Shown here piece by piece: positions 1 through 13,734 of a stretch of DNA of 64,000 nt (within the stretch, counting starts at the first letter, position 1; the number at the start of each line of letters is the position of its first letter). The notes under the pieces are model-generated. The model made no database searches and was not told where the DNA came from. It was given only the letters and a program-made list of their open reading frames with translations. The position numbers were made by a program, and so were the translations under genes. The DNA is from Micropterus salmoides. Taxonomy: Eukaryota; Chordata; Actinopteri; Centrarchiformes; Centrarchidae. Where the stretch lies: NCBI RefSeq assembly GCF_014851395.1, contig NW_024041039.1:5883277-5947276 (forward strand), given 5' to 3'.

Positions 1-502
1 AAACCGGTTCAAAGTTATGCATGATGGTCCAGTTAAAGGAAAAGGTTGACATTTTTTGGAACTGATTTTTCTTTTTTTTTCTTGCTCAGCCGAAGTGACA
101 TAATGTTTAAAACTGCCTTTAAAATGTGAAAGTACACCGTTTCTGCAGTCAATCTGTCCCTCGCTCTGTAAGCGTAGGTGTAATTGTTTAGAGCTGGTTG
201 AGATCTCCTATAGCAATGAAATTCTTCTTGTACGGTTTCCATAGTGAGCCAGATGTCAGCTGTCTCTGTGTGCAGTTCAGCAGCCATGCTTCTATTTTCT
301 GAGAAAAGCACAATGCTCTGGTTGCTGCTCGATGCATCCCATGACACGGTGACTCATACAGGCTGCACGTACTCAGAGACACGGAAAATATAGATCTGAT
401 TTTAACTCTTGGCTTCTCAGCTGTGCTGGCCTGGGTCTTCAAAAGGGGCACAAATCAGATTCGGTATGGTTTACTCAAATTACAGCCAGAATAAACGTAG
501 AT

Positions 503-644
503 TTAACTAAGTCCAGCTGTTTTTTCCATGTTTGGTGCATCATATATCAGGATGGCTTTTGCACTTTTGACGCTGGCTTCTTTGCCTAACATACAGAAAC
601 TCTTCTTGTACACCTTTACATCACACGCCGCTGAATATCCTCCT
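503..644 (-). CDS. possible terminal exon of an unknown minus-strand gene
   Basis: A good acceptor (gtgttttttcag, minus strand) at 645-656 is followed by 46 open codons starting one base in. They contain DVKVYKKSFCMLGKEASVKS and end KTAGLS before TAA at 503-505. I do not recognise the family. An open stretch this short is not rare by chance, and no AATAAA follows on the minus strand in the window, so support is weak. Confidence 0.15.
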
Positions 645-1394
645 CTGAAAAAACACATTATTTAGCAATGCCAGAACATCACTGTCTTAACAATAATAAA
701 ATCTTCGCATCCTTACGGTTAAACCGAAACTTAGAACAAAGACATGCAAAGAAAAACATGATACGCTGCTGTAGGGTTTCAAAAATGGCAGTTTAAAAAG
801 CTGTGGAAAATGCTAGCGTGCTTCAGAGTCATGCTGCAAAACACACTCCGATAGTAAGTGCTATCTCTGGAGCAGGGTCTTTCTTTGGAGGGGACAGGAA
901 CTATGGCCCAAGAACTAAATTTAGACCCTGCTTCCTCCAGTCAAAATGAAAGTAAAGTTCCTGAAAAAACGTTTCTGGTCTCCAGAGAAACTTCTGGTGG
1001 TGGCAACAGGATATGCAGGTCTGTTTTTATATTACCTTTCTGCAGGCAACATTTCACCTCACTGCCTTTTTTGCTTCAAAACAAATTAAATGAATCTCTA
1101 GCCTATACAGTACAGTTCTGAGTGTTCATCTAAGTGATCTGAAACAACCTGCTGTCTAACATAATGACACCCTGTGGAGGTTTAAGTCTTCTGGTAGCGC
1201 TATGGAGCAGTGTTTTTTCAAGAAGGTCCCTATTTTGTTTTGTATCATGCATGCACATGACAAACATTCCTGTTGTCGTTTTTGCGCTTTTCCGCTTAAC
1301 AACTGCCAGCAGAGGTAACACAACAATGCACCAACAAAGGCAAGAAGACTTACAGCTAGCAAACAAGGATGTAAACATTTAAAAAATTTAAAAA

Positions 1395-1512
1395 TCAGCA
1401 CAGGAAATGCCCTGCGATGGACTGGCGACCTGTCCAGAGTGTAAGCTGGGATTGGCTCCAGCCCCACACGACCCTGTGCGCAGGATAAGCGGTTGACGAT
1501 GGATGGAGCACA
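1395..1512 (+). repeat. LINE (L2/Maui-like) 3' tail fragment
   Basis: Contains cgatggactggcgacctgtc, gctgggattggctccagccc and ggataagcggtt followed by gatggatgg. This is the hallmark 3' end of an abundant fish L2-type LINE with GATG tail repeats. Confidence 0.7.
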
Positions 1513-1974
1513 GGAAATGCATATTGCTGAGATGTAAACAAAACTTTTTTTGTTACAAGAAAACTCCTACAGCCAGAAAATACTAGAACAAACACAAATC
1601 AGAGGCTAAATTTGCAGTAATCACTATTTCTATAATGACAATGGATCAAATGCATATAGAGTATAATGTGACAGGTTTGAGGATTATCAACCAACTGTGC
1701 AGTTTCCTTCTGCCTCCGTAGCATTTTACTATCTTTAATAGGCAGCTGGTGAAAAAGCTTTGATAAACTCACTCTATAGTTTCTGCCCAGCGCCAAACTG
1801 TAAACAGGATGGAGAACAGACTTTTAGCGGCTAAAGAGCCAAATATTCTTTCTCAGGAGTTGGTAGAGCCCAAAACAGAGCATGAAGGTGAGTGAATTTT
1901 GGATGTTTTTGGATGTTAAAGCACGTAACTTATGCAGTGTACTTATTTTTTACCCAAGCCATGATATTTAAATT

Positions 1975-2170
1975 GTTTTGTTGCTTTAGCCTAACCAAAT
2001 TGCAACAGTTTCACAACGTAAACCACATGTTAATTGTCATGTAACATTACGTACTTAAGGTCCGGTAAGGCGTCGCTGGACTGGGACTTTCCAACAGCCA
2101 TTTATGTCGTTTTGGGACAATTGACAAACAACCTATTTTGCGTTTACGTGGTTGGTTTGCTAACATGACC
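1975..2170 (-). repeat. dispersed repeat fragment shared with 14,070-14,270
   Basis: Contains cctaaccaaattgcaac followed by tttcacaacgt. The reverse complement of this pair occurs at 14,100-14,130 (gttgtgaaacgttgcaattt, ggttaggtt), so the two copies are in opposite orientation. Confidence 0.45.
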
Positions 2171-2214
2171 CTGATATTAACTTTATAAGGTGGTATTATT
2201 TTAGGTGACAGCTT

Positions 2215-2757
2215 GTTGTATTGCCCCTAAATGCTCGTGCAGACTACACGACTTTCAGCGTTGCCGTGCTGTTCACACTACACAACTTGCCGTCTTGTGC
2301 CGGGAGTCTTGAAGTCGTTGTGGCGTTCACACTACGTGACTGATCGGTGACAGGGGGTCACACACTACGCAAGCTGACAGCGGCTGTGTCAACCGACGTC
2401 TGGTCTCCAAACCGCGTTTTGTCAAGTAACACATGAAATGTGAATCAGGAAATGACGCGAAGACAAAAAATATGGGTGAAAGAATGGATTAGTACACGCA
2501 GGTAGCACGAATTGTCTGAGCTACAGAGAGAGCTGGAGGTGAGTAAAAAGTGTTTTGCAGTGAAAAAGTAGCTGTCTGCTGTCAAGTAGGCCGACTCCTC
2601 CAGATATTTGCCGTGCCAGATGGCGTCTGCGATGTGTCAGCGATGCATCGTTGAGTAGTTCACACATAACGACTGCCGATTGATCACTGATTTACCCCCT
2701 GATCACAGCCTGACCAGCAAATCAGGCTTAAAATCCCTTAGTGTGAACTAGGCTTAA
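2215..2757. repeat. probable DNA-transposon-derived repeat
   Basis: ttcacactac recurs near 2,272 and 2,328 and appears inverted (tagtgtgaac) near 2,739, framing about 500 bp of more GC-rich sequence with direct and inverted echoes of itself. The ends and target duplications are not resolved. Confidence 0.3.
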
Positions 2758-3540
2758 GTGTCACAAATAATCAATTAATGCAGATTTAAGATCTATTTAA
2801 GCAGCCAGATCACCACGCATGCAAAATAAAGAAAACTGATTTATATTGATGTGGATGCTAGTTTTCACACAGTGCAGAGACTCAGAGTGTTCAGTCCATG
2901 GAAGCATTACGGCCATTTTAAAGAGTGAGTTTTCACAAAGCTACAGTCATTCTGAGCACTACAGGAGTCCGCTGCCCTTTCAAACCGTGTCGTCGTCCTG
3001 TTTTGTTATCACAAGGTTGAAGTCTCTCGGTGCAACCTGTGATCGTCAGTGTGTACAGTCCCGCAGGCAGCGATTAGGCCGACGCTGAGTAAACATGCAG
3101 GTCACCCGCTCCTTGTCTCATATCGCCCTTTTTATGACTTTTACCTTCCTCAATGGCAAGCATTTAAACATGACATCACCAGCAGCCAATCATAAAGTCC
3201 GTAAGTCCTTTTTAATTTTCCTGATAAACTTCCAAGTAGTTTAGTTGAACATGTTGTAAAACTGTGACCAGGAAAATGAGTTTGTTAAAGTTGAAATGCT
3301 TTTTTAAATATTGTGAGCCCTATTTTTTATTTTTGGAATTCAAATATGTCCTGTCTTTTTATTTTCATTTCACTCTTTAGTTATCTTACTTTTAAATGTA
3401 GGCACCTTGTAACTTTGTTTTGAAATGTGCTGTATCTTATTCTATCATTACTACCAGTGTTTATGGATTAAATAGATACTTTACGCTGATAATGTCCTGA
3501 AAATTATTACTTAATCTAAAACAGCATTTAGATTTTCTTT

Positions 3541-3770
3541 CCTCCCACAGTCCAAAGACATGCGCAGGTTAACTGGCGACTCTAAATTGCCTTTAGGTAT
3601 GAATGTGTTAGTGAATGGTTGTTTGTCCATGTGTCAGCCCTATGATGAACTGGCGACTTGTACAAGGTGCACAACGCCTCTCGCCCAAGGTCAGCTGGGA
3701 TTGGCTCCACCTCCCCCGCGACCCTGCACGAATAAGTGGTTGAAGATGGATGATAGATGGAGACACTAAA
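3541..3770 (+). repeat. longer LINE (L2/Maui-like) 3' tail fragment
   Basis: Same family as the copy at 1,395 but starting further upstream (cacagtccaaagacatgc, gatgaactggcgac, gctgggattggctcc) and ending in gatgga repeats. The 69-codon ORF inside it has no meaning. Confidence 0.75.
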
Positions 3771-5124
3771 ACCTGAAACTCAAAATAATGAAATTCTTGT
3801 GTAGATTTAATTAATAAAAGGTTTTATCTGAAGGTCACATCATATGAAGGATACAGAGCCAACAGTAAGGTGCTGAGAGATGCAGTTTCATACTTCCTGA
3901 TTCCACTTCCTGACACAAAATAGAGTCTCAGGGAAACTGAGAGATAAAACAGGAGTTACTGGTAAGTTTTGAAAGCGTCACATCCTTTGGTTGTTTCTGG
4001 CCAATAAACTGGGACGGTGAAAAACTCCAGAGCTCACTTTTTTTTAAAATAAAGGAAGGTCCCCATTTGCATTCAGTACATAGCAGTATAAAAGTGAAAA
4101 CTGTGCAAAATCAAATAAACTGTGCAAAATCAAATAAACCCAATAAGCTATTTTTACAAGTGATTAAACGAAATAATGACCAAAACATCAACCAATCAAT
4201 GAGCCCAAAATAACAGAATAAACTGCAAAAAAGCAGAACCAAAACTTACATAATACACTGTGGGGATGTGTTTTTGTAATTATAGTTCAATTTTAATGAA
4301 TTTTTTGTATAAAATGTGTTTTTTTTTCCTAGGATATGATATGAAAATGTATTTTTTAAAGGAACAAACAGGAGTTAGCAGCCATAATAATTATGAACTC
4401 AACACTAAGGTAACCTGTACTTATAAAGAAACACCTTTGTTTTTCTTAACTGCTGTTGTCTAGGAAAGATCCAACAACACACAGGAAATTATGCATTTTA
4501 TTTTATCTTAATTGGAAAAACATCAGAAAAAGAAGCTGAGCTGTTGGCATGAGCAACAGTCGCTAGTAGGAGTGGCTTCTAAACAGACAAATAAAAGAGC
4601 ATCACACACAGAAACTAGACACACACAAAAAACCAATTGGATGAATTCAAAGCCAGTGTGCCAACATACTGTATGTACACGTAGGAGCTGTAGGAAAAGT
4701 ACTGCAGCCGTCAGTATCTTATCTGAACAAAGTGTAAATGTGAAGCCTGGTCTGTGCTTGCAGACCGACAGAGTACATATAAGTGCAGATATGCTGCAGG
4801 GACGCAGGCTGTTATCTTTCTTTTTTTTTTTTGGAACAGTGAGACTCTGTAAGAGGTAATTACACTGCTGTAGAGGTGACTGTGTGGAGTCACAGGGATT
4901 ATAAAATGACATCACAGTCTGAAGCAAAAAGACAGAGTGAACACGTTTTCAGCATGTAGGGGAATACAATTTTGTGAATATACAACCAGGGACCTGAGAC
5001 AAACTAGCGAGGTGCTTCTTTGCAGTTCTGTTTATTTTACCATCCTTCATTTTTAGTCTTTAATCCCCTAAACCCTGTATATCCTCTACACATGGTTAGG
5101 ATCTGAAGTAGTTGCTTAAATTAG

Positions 5125-5235
5125 TTAGTTCTTCATGTTTTGTTTGCAAAAATCTGAATTTGTAAAGAGATGTAAACGTAGTCGATAGAAGTAGAAAGTG
5201 GCATGAAAAGAAAAGTACCTCAAATCTGCACTTAT
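5125..5235 (-). repeat. 'aagtac' dispersed repeat fragment
   Basis: Resembles in reverse orientation the common teleost repeat containing agtagaaagtggcatgaaa and aaaagtacctcaaa. Larger copies are at 10,320, 32,640 and 39,410. Confidence 0.4.
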
Positions 5236-6559
5236 ACTTATTAAATTGCATGAAATTCCCGCAGCAGAGGTAAATGCTTTCCGAAGGATCATCATCAAGT
5301 TTACATGCATGTTAGTAAAAACGCATTATGATTTTTTAAAAATCTCCTGCCTTCTGTAAATCCTCTCTGTGGCTTGTGCAGGACACAGGATCCATTTTCA
5401 GAGCTGCAGAAACTGTAACAAAGACTCAGTTGACGGGGCGGTGACGTCAGAGCGAGGCAGGACAAAGCCTCGCCTCTGACCTCTGAGAAATCACCGCTGA
5501 TAACACACATCGACCGCAAGGCAGCCAGAGACACAAAGACTTACAGTACACCAACACACACTCTGACAGAATCTGCACTCGTCAACAGGCGTGGACACTT
5601 CCTGTCTGCAGCTCGAGGTGTCTTACAGGAGACTCTCCACCGGGGGAAAAGGGTTATATTTTTTAAGAATCCTAATCCTGCAATATATCCATGAAAAACA
5701 ACAGCAAATGTGTAACTTTATTAGCTTTATGTTTAGTATAAAGACAGGAAACAGGCTTTAGAAAATTTAAACTACTTTTAAGGTTTTATCTGGTTTATTT
5801 AATCCTAACACAAACAGCCAGAGATGCTCTGCACAGATATGTTAGATAAGACAGGTATAAAATGTTCTCCAGCACATCTCTGTTTGTATACGGATCACAC
5901 AAAAAAACAAGACACGCTTTAATTCATGGGTTTTCCAGGTTTTGGTTAAACATGAGAGGGACAGGCTTCCACATATTTATCACAGACGACGTCTTAAATA
6001 TGCCACGCTGTGTTTTTCCTCTTGAGGCAACTCCCCTCAAACATACACAAGTCTCTCTTTTCCCAGACCATAATGGTCCCCAGTGTACCCACCGCTGAGT
6101 ACCCATTTTCAGCATTGGACTCCGGCCAAAAAGTTCTTCCATCAAATGAAGACGAGCAGAGGGGCCCCGCTCTCTCCGAGCCACAGTAGTGAAATGCTGA
6201 ATAACCGTCAATTGTTTGCCCTACTTAGAAGGCGACCCCACACCTAAAGACGATTGGCTGGTATCCAAACTGTGCTGCAGGAATGTAGCTGAAGGGTCAC
6301 AACCAGACGAGAGTAGTTTTTTTTAATGAGCTTAGTTCCCAGGGAAACAATAACTGTCTCTCAAAGCTCAGAGGATGTTTTAAAACTCTTTTAACTCCAG
6401 TTTACAGTGTACAGTCTATTTGCTAGTTTAGTTATCAAATCATTTTCTAACTTTTCTTTATTTTTGTCCCTTTTATGAGTCAAGTTTGACTGACATAAAT
6501 CCTATAAACCAAACTTACATTTGGAGATAATGTAGCCTCTTCTGACCCTAATGTGACGG

Positions 6560-6775
6560 AAAATGTATTGTGTAAACATGCCATTTTGAAGAAACAGTAA
6601 CTGCTGAATAAAGCAATACAGTTATTGACTATACTAAGGCACAATCCTAAGCTAAATGCTAACATGCTGAAGACATTTGAAAAAGTCACCTTGGGCTCTG
6701 GGAAACTGTGACGTGTCAGAAATGTAATCATAAATCAATTAATTGGAAAAGAAAGATAAAACTAATAATGAGCTG
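6560..6775. repeat. 'agctgcaacta' dispersed repeat fragment
   Basis: Contains gaagacatttgaaaaagtca, ccttgggctctgggaaactg and ataaatcaattaattgg. Related copies are near 22,975, 26,520, 34,625 and 39,603. Confidence 0.5.
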
Positions 6776-9700
6776 CAGCCTCATGTTTCTGAGATGGAAA
6801 GTAAATCAATTATTCATTTACATACACGTGGTGTATGTAATTTCATCCTTACAGTACTTGTGCAAGTCTTCAGATTAGCATATTATAAAACACAGACGCA
6901 TCTTTTGTGTTTTGCTGGCAGGACAAACAGCATCGGCTTTCCACCCCAAAACTAATCCATAGTAATTTCATAGAGACGACTGGAACAGATTCAAACAAGC
7001 CGCTTGTCAATATTTCATACAGTAATTAGACGACAGAGGCGGCCTGTGTTTTTTTTATTCTGCAGGATGGAAACTTTTGTCCCTCACTGACTGAACTGGG
7101 TCACAGACCTTTTAGCTTCATTACTGGTGCAAATGAAAAGATTTACAGTTTCTGTCAGACGGAGCTGCAGAGGAAGTTGGTTTCTCATTTTGTGGCCCCG
7201 CTGTACCAACAACACACACACACACTGAACAGCAGTTTGTTGTTTCTGCATATCGAGTACACAACAGTTAGCAACATGTTTCTAAATGTTTGATGTGTCA
7301 ATTTATTTTGTCTCGCAAAATTTATGGGCAGCTTTATATTCTGACATAATGACAGATTGCATTTTAGTCATACCTTTTGAACATGGGGCAGTTACAGTGA
7401 CGTTCTCATCTTTATTTTGAAGGTGCAGTCGGACAGGAAGCTGGATGCACATTTTCCCATTAAAAGTTCTACTTGTTTATGTTCTTTTGTTTGCTAACTT
7501 ATCACAGCTTTGTACTTGTTACTGCAATGCTTTATTAGTACTTTCTTTTATAATGTAATCGCACTTGTAAAACACAGCTTTTGTTCCTATAATTAAGTAA
7601 AAGGTTATATAGTGTATAAATTCAACAGGAATCCAGTTCTCAAGTCTACAGAGTTCAAACTGATGCGTGCACAAACCCCTTCTGCTACGTGAGCTAGGGC
7701 AATGATCTCTCACAGCCCTGGTGACCTCTGAATGTCGAGGTCAGAAGAAAAAAGGAATCAATAAATGACCTCCTGATGATGTTGTTGTTACAGGAAACTA
7801 AAAATCTTCTTACTGACCTAAAAACCTCTTACACTCATGACTTTCAGAATAGCCAGGCTTACTCTAACGTCGATTATAGCTGTTACCGATCTAATTAAAT
7901 CTATTCTGCGGCCATTTTGACAGACAAGATCGACACACATTGTGTTTAAGAGGTTTAGTTGAACCTACGAGCAGCAACACAGCTTTAGTCTCCAAGTCTA
8001 ATCTCATCATAGCAGCTTTTCTCATCTCTCTCTCTCTCTCTCTCTCCTCCTCTTTTAGTCCCACAAGGATTAAAAGAAAGGGTTAAAGCTAAACAGATGT
8101 GAGATGTGTGGACTCCCTGTGATTGCGATGTGATGCACGCTGTCAAATGTAAGCAGAACTGCAGCATGGAGTTGGCGTATGCACATGTGATCTCCTAACA
8201 GGGTTATTGATTTAAAAAAAGAAAGAAAATGAAGCCAATATGGTTATTTTACAGAAAACAATAACAGAGATTTCAGCATTTCATAACCAAAACAAAGAAA
8301 GAAGTCTTATTTTGATGCATTTGATCTCCACTTGGTAGCCACTTAATTCTTTTAGCAACAACCTTTAAAAAGCTGGGGGGTCTGCAGTTATGGAAAAAGC
8401 TAATCCATTACACTTTTTGTCAAATTCAGTGAATATCTCCTCACGGTCCGCTTACAATCAAAGTGACTCGAACCAAGCCACACCGCACTATACCAGCCCA
8501 TCTGCAACAGGTGGCGTTCGTGCTCATGCACATGCTTGTTTAACGGCAATGTAGAGATGGCCGAAAAACAAGCAAGGAGGAGAAAGTCAGAAGAAGAGAG
8601 ATTGAAAAAGAAAAGAAGAGCCACGTTAACAGTGGTGTGACTTTCCAACAATTGCCATGCTTCCATTTTAATTGTCAAGCAAATTTTTGAAATGCCAAAA
8701 ATAAAACAAACCAGTCTACGCCAAGCGTAGTTATGTCAGTAGTTGTCATTAACGCATGGCTGTATTAAGAAAGAAGTAGAGGTTGCAAACCAGAAACCAG
8801 AAAACCAGTCACGTGGACCTGAGGACCAGGGATCTGAGAAAAATGGAGAGAGGTCTTCATAAATGTGTTTTAATTGGGCAAGCTGCAACCAGCCATGTTT
8901 CTGCACTTTATGGGGATTTCCAGGAAGACGCAGACAGCGGAAGCAGCTGATCAAGCATGTGAGGTACTTATTTGACAAAAGGTGTTTCCATCTCCCATTG
9001 AGTGAATTAATTCTTTTTCGAAAAAATAAAAAAAACACCTCAAGCGAAGTCATTTGTGAAATGAGGAATTTTTTATCTTGCCGTTTCCATGAACCTTTTC
9101 TAATTCCATATTTCAAAATGCGAATAAAAGAATGTTGATGGAAACACGACTAGTGAGAGACCTGCACCGCCACTTATCCCCCACCTACAGTGCTGTGCTT
9201 TCATCCCTTCCCACGAGATTCAACAAACACTCACTTGACCTCATGTGACAACGCCAACGACGGCGGTTCAGACTTGGCCCGAGGTGCCTCCAGCGAACAC
9301 AACTGTTGTTACAACAGACAGGAGCTCTAACGAACCAAGCGGTCTCCGCCAACGTGATAATGACCCCACAGAGGTTAAATAGCTCCCAGCCAGGGTCTTC
9401 TTGTTTGAATGATTAGCTCTATTCCCCAAAACTGCAGACAAATGATTTTATCTCCTTAAATTCAGTAATAAAGTACTTTTAACTGAACAATAGTGTAATA
9501 TTGAATTAATGTCTCCTCTTTACCAAAGATCTATCAAGCCTCAGTGCCTGAACTCTCTGTAAGACAATTAGTTCAGTTACCAACAAAACCTGCAGCTATT
9601 TTAGTTCCGTGTCCTCATCCTTCCTCATTTAGCATCACAAAGATGACAGAGGAGGCTTGACACGCCCTCTCGCCTCTCCGTGATCTCGTCGTGTGCCGTC

Positions 9701-10319
9701 AGTCTCGTGCTCGCTGTCCTCGCCGTCCCCGCTCCCCGGCAGAGTTGGTTTCAGGCCTGAATGTTTGCATAGTATCAGCTCAGGAGGGCAGAAGACAAGC
9801 TGATTAAGCGGCAGGATTTCCAGCAGCTCAGAGAGGCTATTCCCGGCCTCGGACGGGCAGATTAGACCCTCTGGAGCTGCCTGCTGCTTCTAGTCTGCGG
9901 GTGGGATGATCCACTGAGTGCTCCGGCATTACCCCAGCTATCGCTCAATTACATGACTCAGTTTTCTGGAAGCCGACCAAAGCAGCTAGTATTTATTTAA
10001 TGGAGGGTCAAATAACATTCTCGTCAGCCTTCTAGTGTCCTGTTGAGTACCTGAATGTATGTTTTAAATTTATGCTGACCATTTTAAAATGCATGCCACA
10101 GTTTTTGGTGTTTGGATGTATTTTTTTCTGCTGTTCCAGGAGTCTGGACACTTGCTTGAGTTCGTTATGTATCGCATAAATATCACCATTGCTTTACTTT
10201 TAGTGAACGTTGCATCATCATTGCATGGTATCACAGTTTCCATGCAGGTCATTTGAAAGATTACCTCAATGATTAACGCCATTTTGACAAATTAATGATG
10301 ACTTGATGTTCGCTATGAT

Positions 10320-10615
10320 AGATTACAACTTCAAGCATGTTTTAACTTTCAAATTTTACTTAAAAATTAAGATACAAAAGCATCAAAATTTACTTAAAGT
10401 ACCAAAAGTAAAAGTAATCATAATGCAGAATGGCCTATTTCAGAATAATATATATTAGTGGATTATAATATGTGTTCACTTAATGTTGCAGCTAGTAAAC
10501 GTGCAGCAAATATTAACTACTTGATATACAGCTAGATAGCTTGTGAATTTACAACCGGGGATCAATAAAGTTTCATCTTATCTTAACCTATAATAATACA
10601 TCAATCTCTGGGCGC
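10320..10615. repeat. 'aagtac' dispersed repeat copy
   Basis: acttaaagtaccaaaagtaa, atgcagaatggcc and atacagctagatagctt, then cctataataatacatca, match the internal part of a very common percomorph repeat. A short insert (gggatcaataaagttt region, about 10,543-10,583) interrupts it. Confidence 0.6.
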
Positions 10616-11692
10616 CTCACTTACAATTACGATTCAGAGGGCTGTGATGCGATTATAAAACAATTATCAATGCATGCTCTGGATAATTACTAAGCATTTA
10701 ATTTGCCCATGGAAAATTCAATAGAAACATCTTCTAATTAGCTTAAAAATTACTAGTTTGCATGCCTAATTTGCTTCATTAAAATCACTACTTGCACACT
10801 GATTGTGTGACATTTAAGTAGGTTGGTTAGTTCCACCTTCTGCGTTAACATTAGGTTATCAATTAACATTTAAATAATTGATTTTTTACTTGACTTTTTT
10901 CTCTTGGGGGCAGCAAAACAAGCTGTGAACCCAACACTGACATATTATTACCATATAAAGTTGAAATAATAGCAAAACAGCTGCTTATTAACAGATTTAT
11001 TACTATGAGCGACACTATTCATATTTTATCAAACTGCCTTGTGTACAAACAAACATTTGCTGTGCTCATTCATGGATTGATTAAGTCTGTATCTGACGAG
11101 GGAAAGAAAGGAACTGGAGGAAAAACTAATAAAAACAGAAAGTAAACTGACAATACTTTTAAAATCCTATCGGGTCATTGACTTTCACAAACTGAATCAT
11201 CTGTAAGATTCACAGCTGTTAAATGTTTTCTCTCTCAACAACAAGATGATGATCAATCACCCGGTTTAATCGCAGCAACACCCACCTCCTCGACAGGGAG
11301 CGTTACTCACTTGCTCCGCCCACACACTCCCGACTCATCAGGGAATACAAACCAGAAAACTCAACACACCCAGTAATTTCTCCAATTCAACAACTTCCTG
11401 TTTCCACCGTTTACCAGGACGAGACGGGGTTTTGTTTATGATCTGTGATCTTCCGTCTTTACTCCAAAACACATTTTATTAGCTTTATTTTTTATTTAGT
11501 GCCTTTTTGGTGCGTTAGCTGGTGTGTGGCCTTCAACAACTTATCCAACACAGCAGACTAAAACAACCACAGTGCTTTTTATAACCCACAGTAAGCCTGC
11601 GATTATAGCGTTACACAGCCCGTAATGTAAGCCCGGTACAGCCTCTGAATGCAGCAGGAGGCTTAGACTTATAACAGAAGCAGCAGTCAGAT

Positions 11693-12192
11693 NNNNNNNN
11701 NNNNNNNNNNNNNNNNNNNNNNNNNNNNNNNNNNNNNNNNNNNNNNNNNNNNNNNNNNNNNNNNNNNNNNNNNNNNNNNNNNNNNNNNNNNNNNNNNNNN
11801 NNNNNNNNNNNNNNNNNNNNNNNNNNNNNNNNNNNNNNNNNNNNNNNNNNNNNNNNNNNNNNNNNNNNNNNNNNNNNNNNNNNNNNNNNNNNNNNNNNNN
11901 NNNNNNNNNNNNNNNNNNNNNNNNNNNNNNNNNNNNNNNNNNNNNNNNNNNNNNNNNNNNNNNNNNNNNNNNNNNNNNNNNNNNNNNNNNNNNNNNNNNN
12001 NNNNNNNNNNNNNNNNNNNNNNNNNNNNNNNNNNNNNNNNNNNNNNNNNNNNNNNNNNNNNNNNNNNNNNNNNNNNNNNNNNNNNNNNNNNNNNNNNNNN
12101 NNNNNNNNNNNNNNNNNNNNNNNNNNNNNNNNNNNNNNNNNNNNNNNNNNNNNNNNNNNNNNNNNNNNNNNNNNNNNNNNNNNNNNNNNNNN
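11693..12192. other. assembly gap (500 N)
   Basis: Exactly 500 N, the conventional placeholder for a gap of unknown size. The flanks show no recognisable element. The 229-codon ORF that bridges it is an artefact. Confidence 0.99.
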
Positions 12193-12699
12193 GTACTTGA
12201 CTTAGCGTTCAGCTGGAGCACAGCTAACACTATGCTAGCATGTTAGCATGTCTACAGTCACGTGGTGGAAGGATAATTCATTCAGGGGAGTCTGGTGGTA
12301 GAGTCTTACTCTTTTAAAACAAGTCTTTCTCTGTAGGGATCCTTTCCATAATGTTGTCAGTGGCAAAAACAAGCACTTTAGTGGAAGTAATTGCTAGCAA
12401 GGATTACGCCGCCTCCAGCCTTGTCTCGCTGCTTGCGACTGCAGTGCTCTCACTCAATACTGGACCAATTTAAAAAATAAAATATGTCCCAATTAGTCAC
12501 ATAGACACAGAAACATAGTAAAATAGGGTAAAGATTGAAAAGTTACCCTTTAAAGGTGAAAGCAGTATTCAACGTCAAAAAAGAGCTAATGGTAGCCACT
12601 TTGTTTTTAGCTTTTGGATGTTAGCATGCTAAGTGTAGCATTACAACATGTTTGTAGGCTAACCTCTTCTGTCAGTTTCTCTGCAGTGTATTTGTTGTG

Positions 12700-12890
12700 T
12701 GATTTGGCAATTCATTCTTCACCTTTAAAAGTTATTTTATCCTGTTTTTATTTTCTATTTCACCTTTTAAAACTATATTTTAATGTGTTTTTTCAATTTC
12801 CCTGTGTTGCTTTTACGTTTGATGTAAAGCACTTTGAATTGCCTTGTTGTTCAAATGTGCTATACAAATAAACTTGCCTGGCCTTGGAAA
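12700..12890 (+). repeat. LINE 3'-end-like fragment
   Basis: Ends gtaaagcactttgaattgcc ... gtgctatacaaataaacttg, a typical 3' end of fish non-LTR retrotransposons. The ORF over it is not a gene. Confidence 0.5.
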
Positions 12891-12957
12891 CAGCATCTCC
12901 ATTTTTTCTGAAACTGACAAATGTAAAATATTTGGGCAGATATGAACCAAACTGTCC

Positions 12958-13045
12958 TGTAACCATAAGATCACAGGTTTGATCTCAGCAGCACACGTGT
13001 CCTGTCAAAGTGCCCTTGTGCAAGAAACACCTGCTCTGGATGAGA
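12958..13045 (+). repeat. degenerate tRNA-derived SINE fragment
   Basis: ataagatcacaggtttgatc resembles a decayed B box (GGTTCRANNCC), followed by cccttgtgcaag, matching the SINE body downstream of the promoter in teleost SINEs. Confidence 0.4.
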
Positions 13046-13734
13046 ATATCAGATGAAATTTTAATGCCCATCTTTCAGCAGTGACTGAGTTTGTGGTGCC
13101 TGAATTGTCTATATCCAGCCTCCCTTGGCGATGCTGTATATTTCCTAAAAATAACCCTGAGTAGGCATTTTAAAAGTTTGTAGAGCTTGTGATCGCTTTG
13201 TCAGGTCTTCACATGTTCTCCAAAAGCAGCCAGACTCAGGAATAAAAAAAATAAAAAAAACATTAACATAACACGGATCAAGACACAGTCTTTTTTTGCA
13301 GTGGGAATACAAATTCAAAACACAACCATCCATGGAGCATTCACACAGCTTATTTTTTTCCTGTCTCAGTGTGCTTTTTGTACAAGCGCGTCTCGGAGGG
13401 GAAACAGCAAAAGCCTGTCACAATCAATGCATTTAAAGGCGACTTAAGAAAACATATCTGGGAAAAAAAAACCCTTTTCAGTCACAGAACACATTCCTGT
13501 CGTTTGCAGAAAGGCAAAGTAATAACAGCGACTAAGGAACATAAGAAAGTGCGCTTAAATAAAATAATTAATTAAGGAAGATCATTTCCCTCTTGGTGGA
13601 TTTCTATCAAACATTTCCAGACTTTTATAAATGCTGCTTTGAACCGTCGATGCTGGATTCAGCGGGAAGTTGTACCAGCTATATGTAAACGTAGCCTAGG
13701 TTGAACGTAGTTACAATGTAGACTGAAAATATAA

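Noticed and set aside
4512..4927. Overlapping ORFs of 115 (+) and 134 (-) codons
   Set aside because: Low-complexity, with homopolymer runs, no splice context and no recognisable domain.
11541..12230. ORF of 229 codons
   Set aside because: Almost entirely N; an artefact of the assembly gap.
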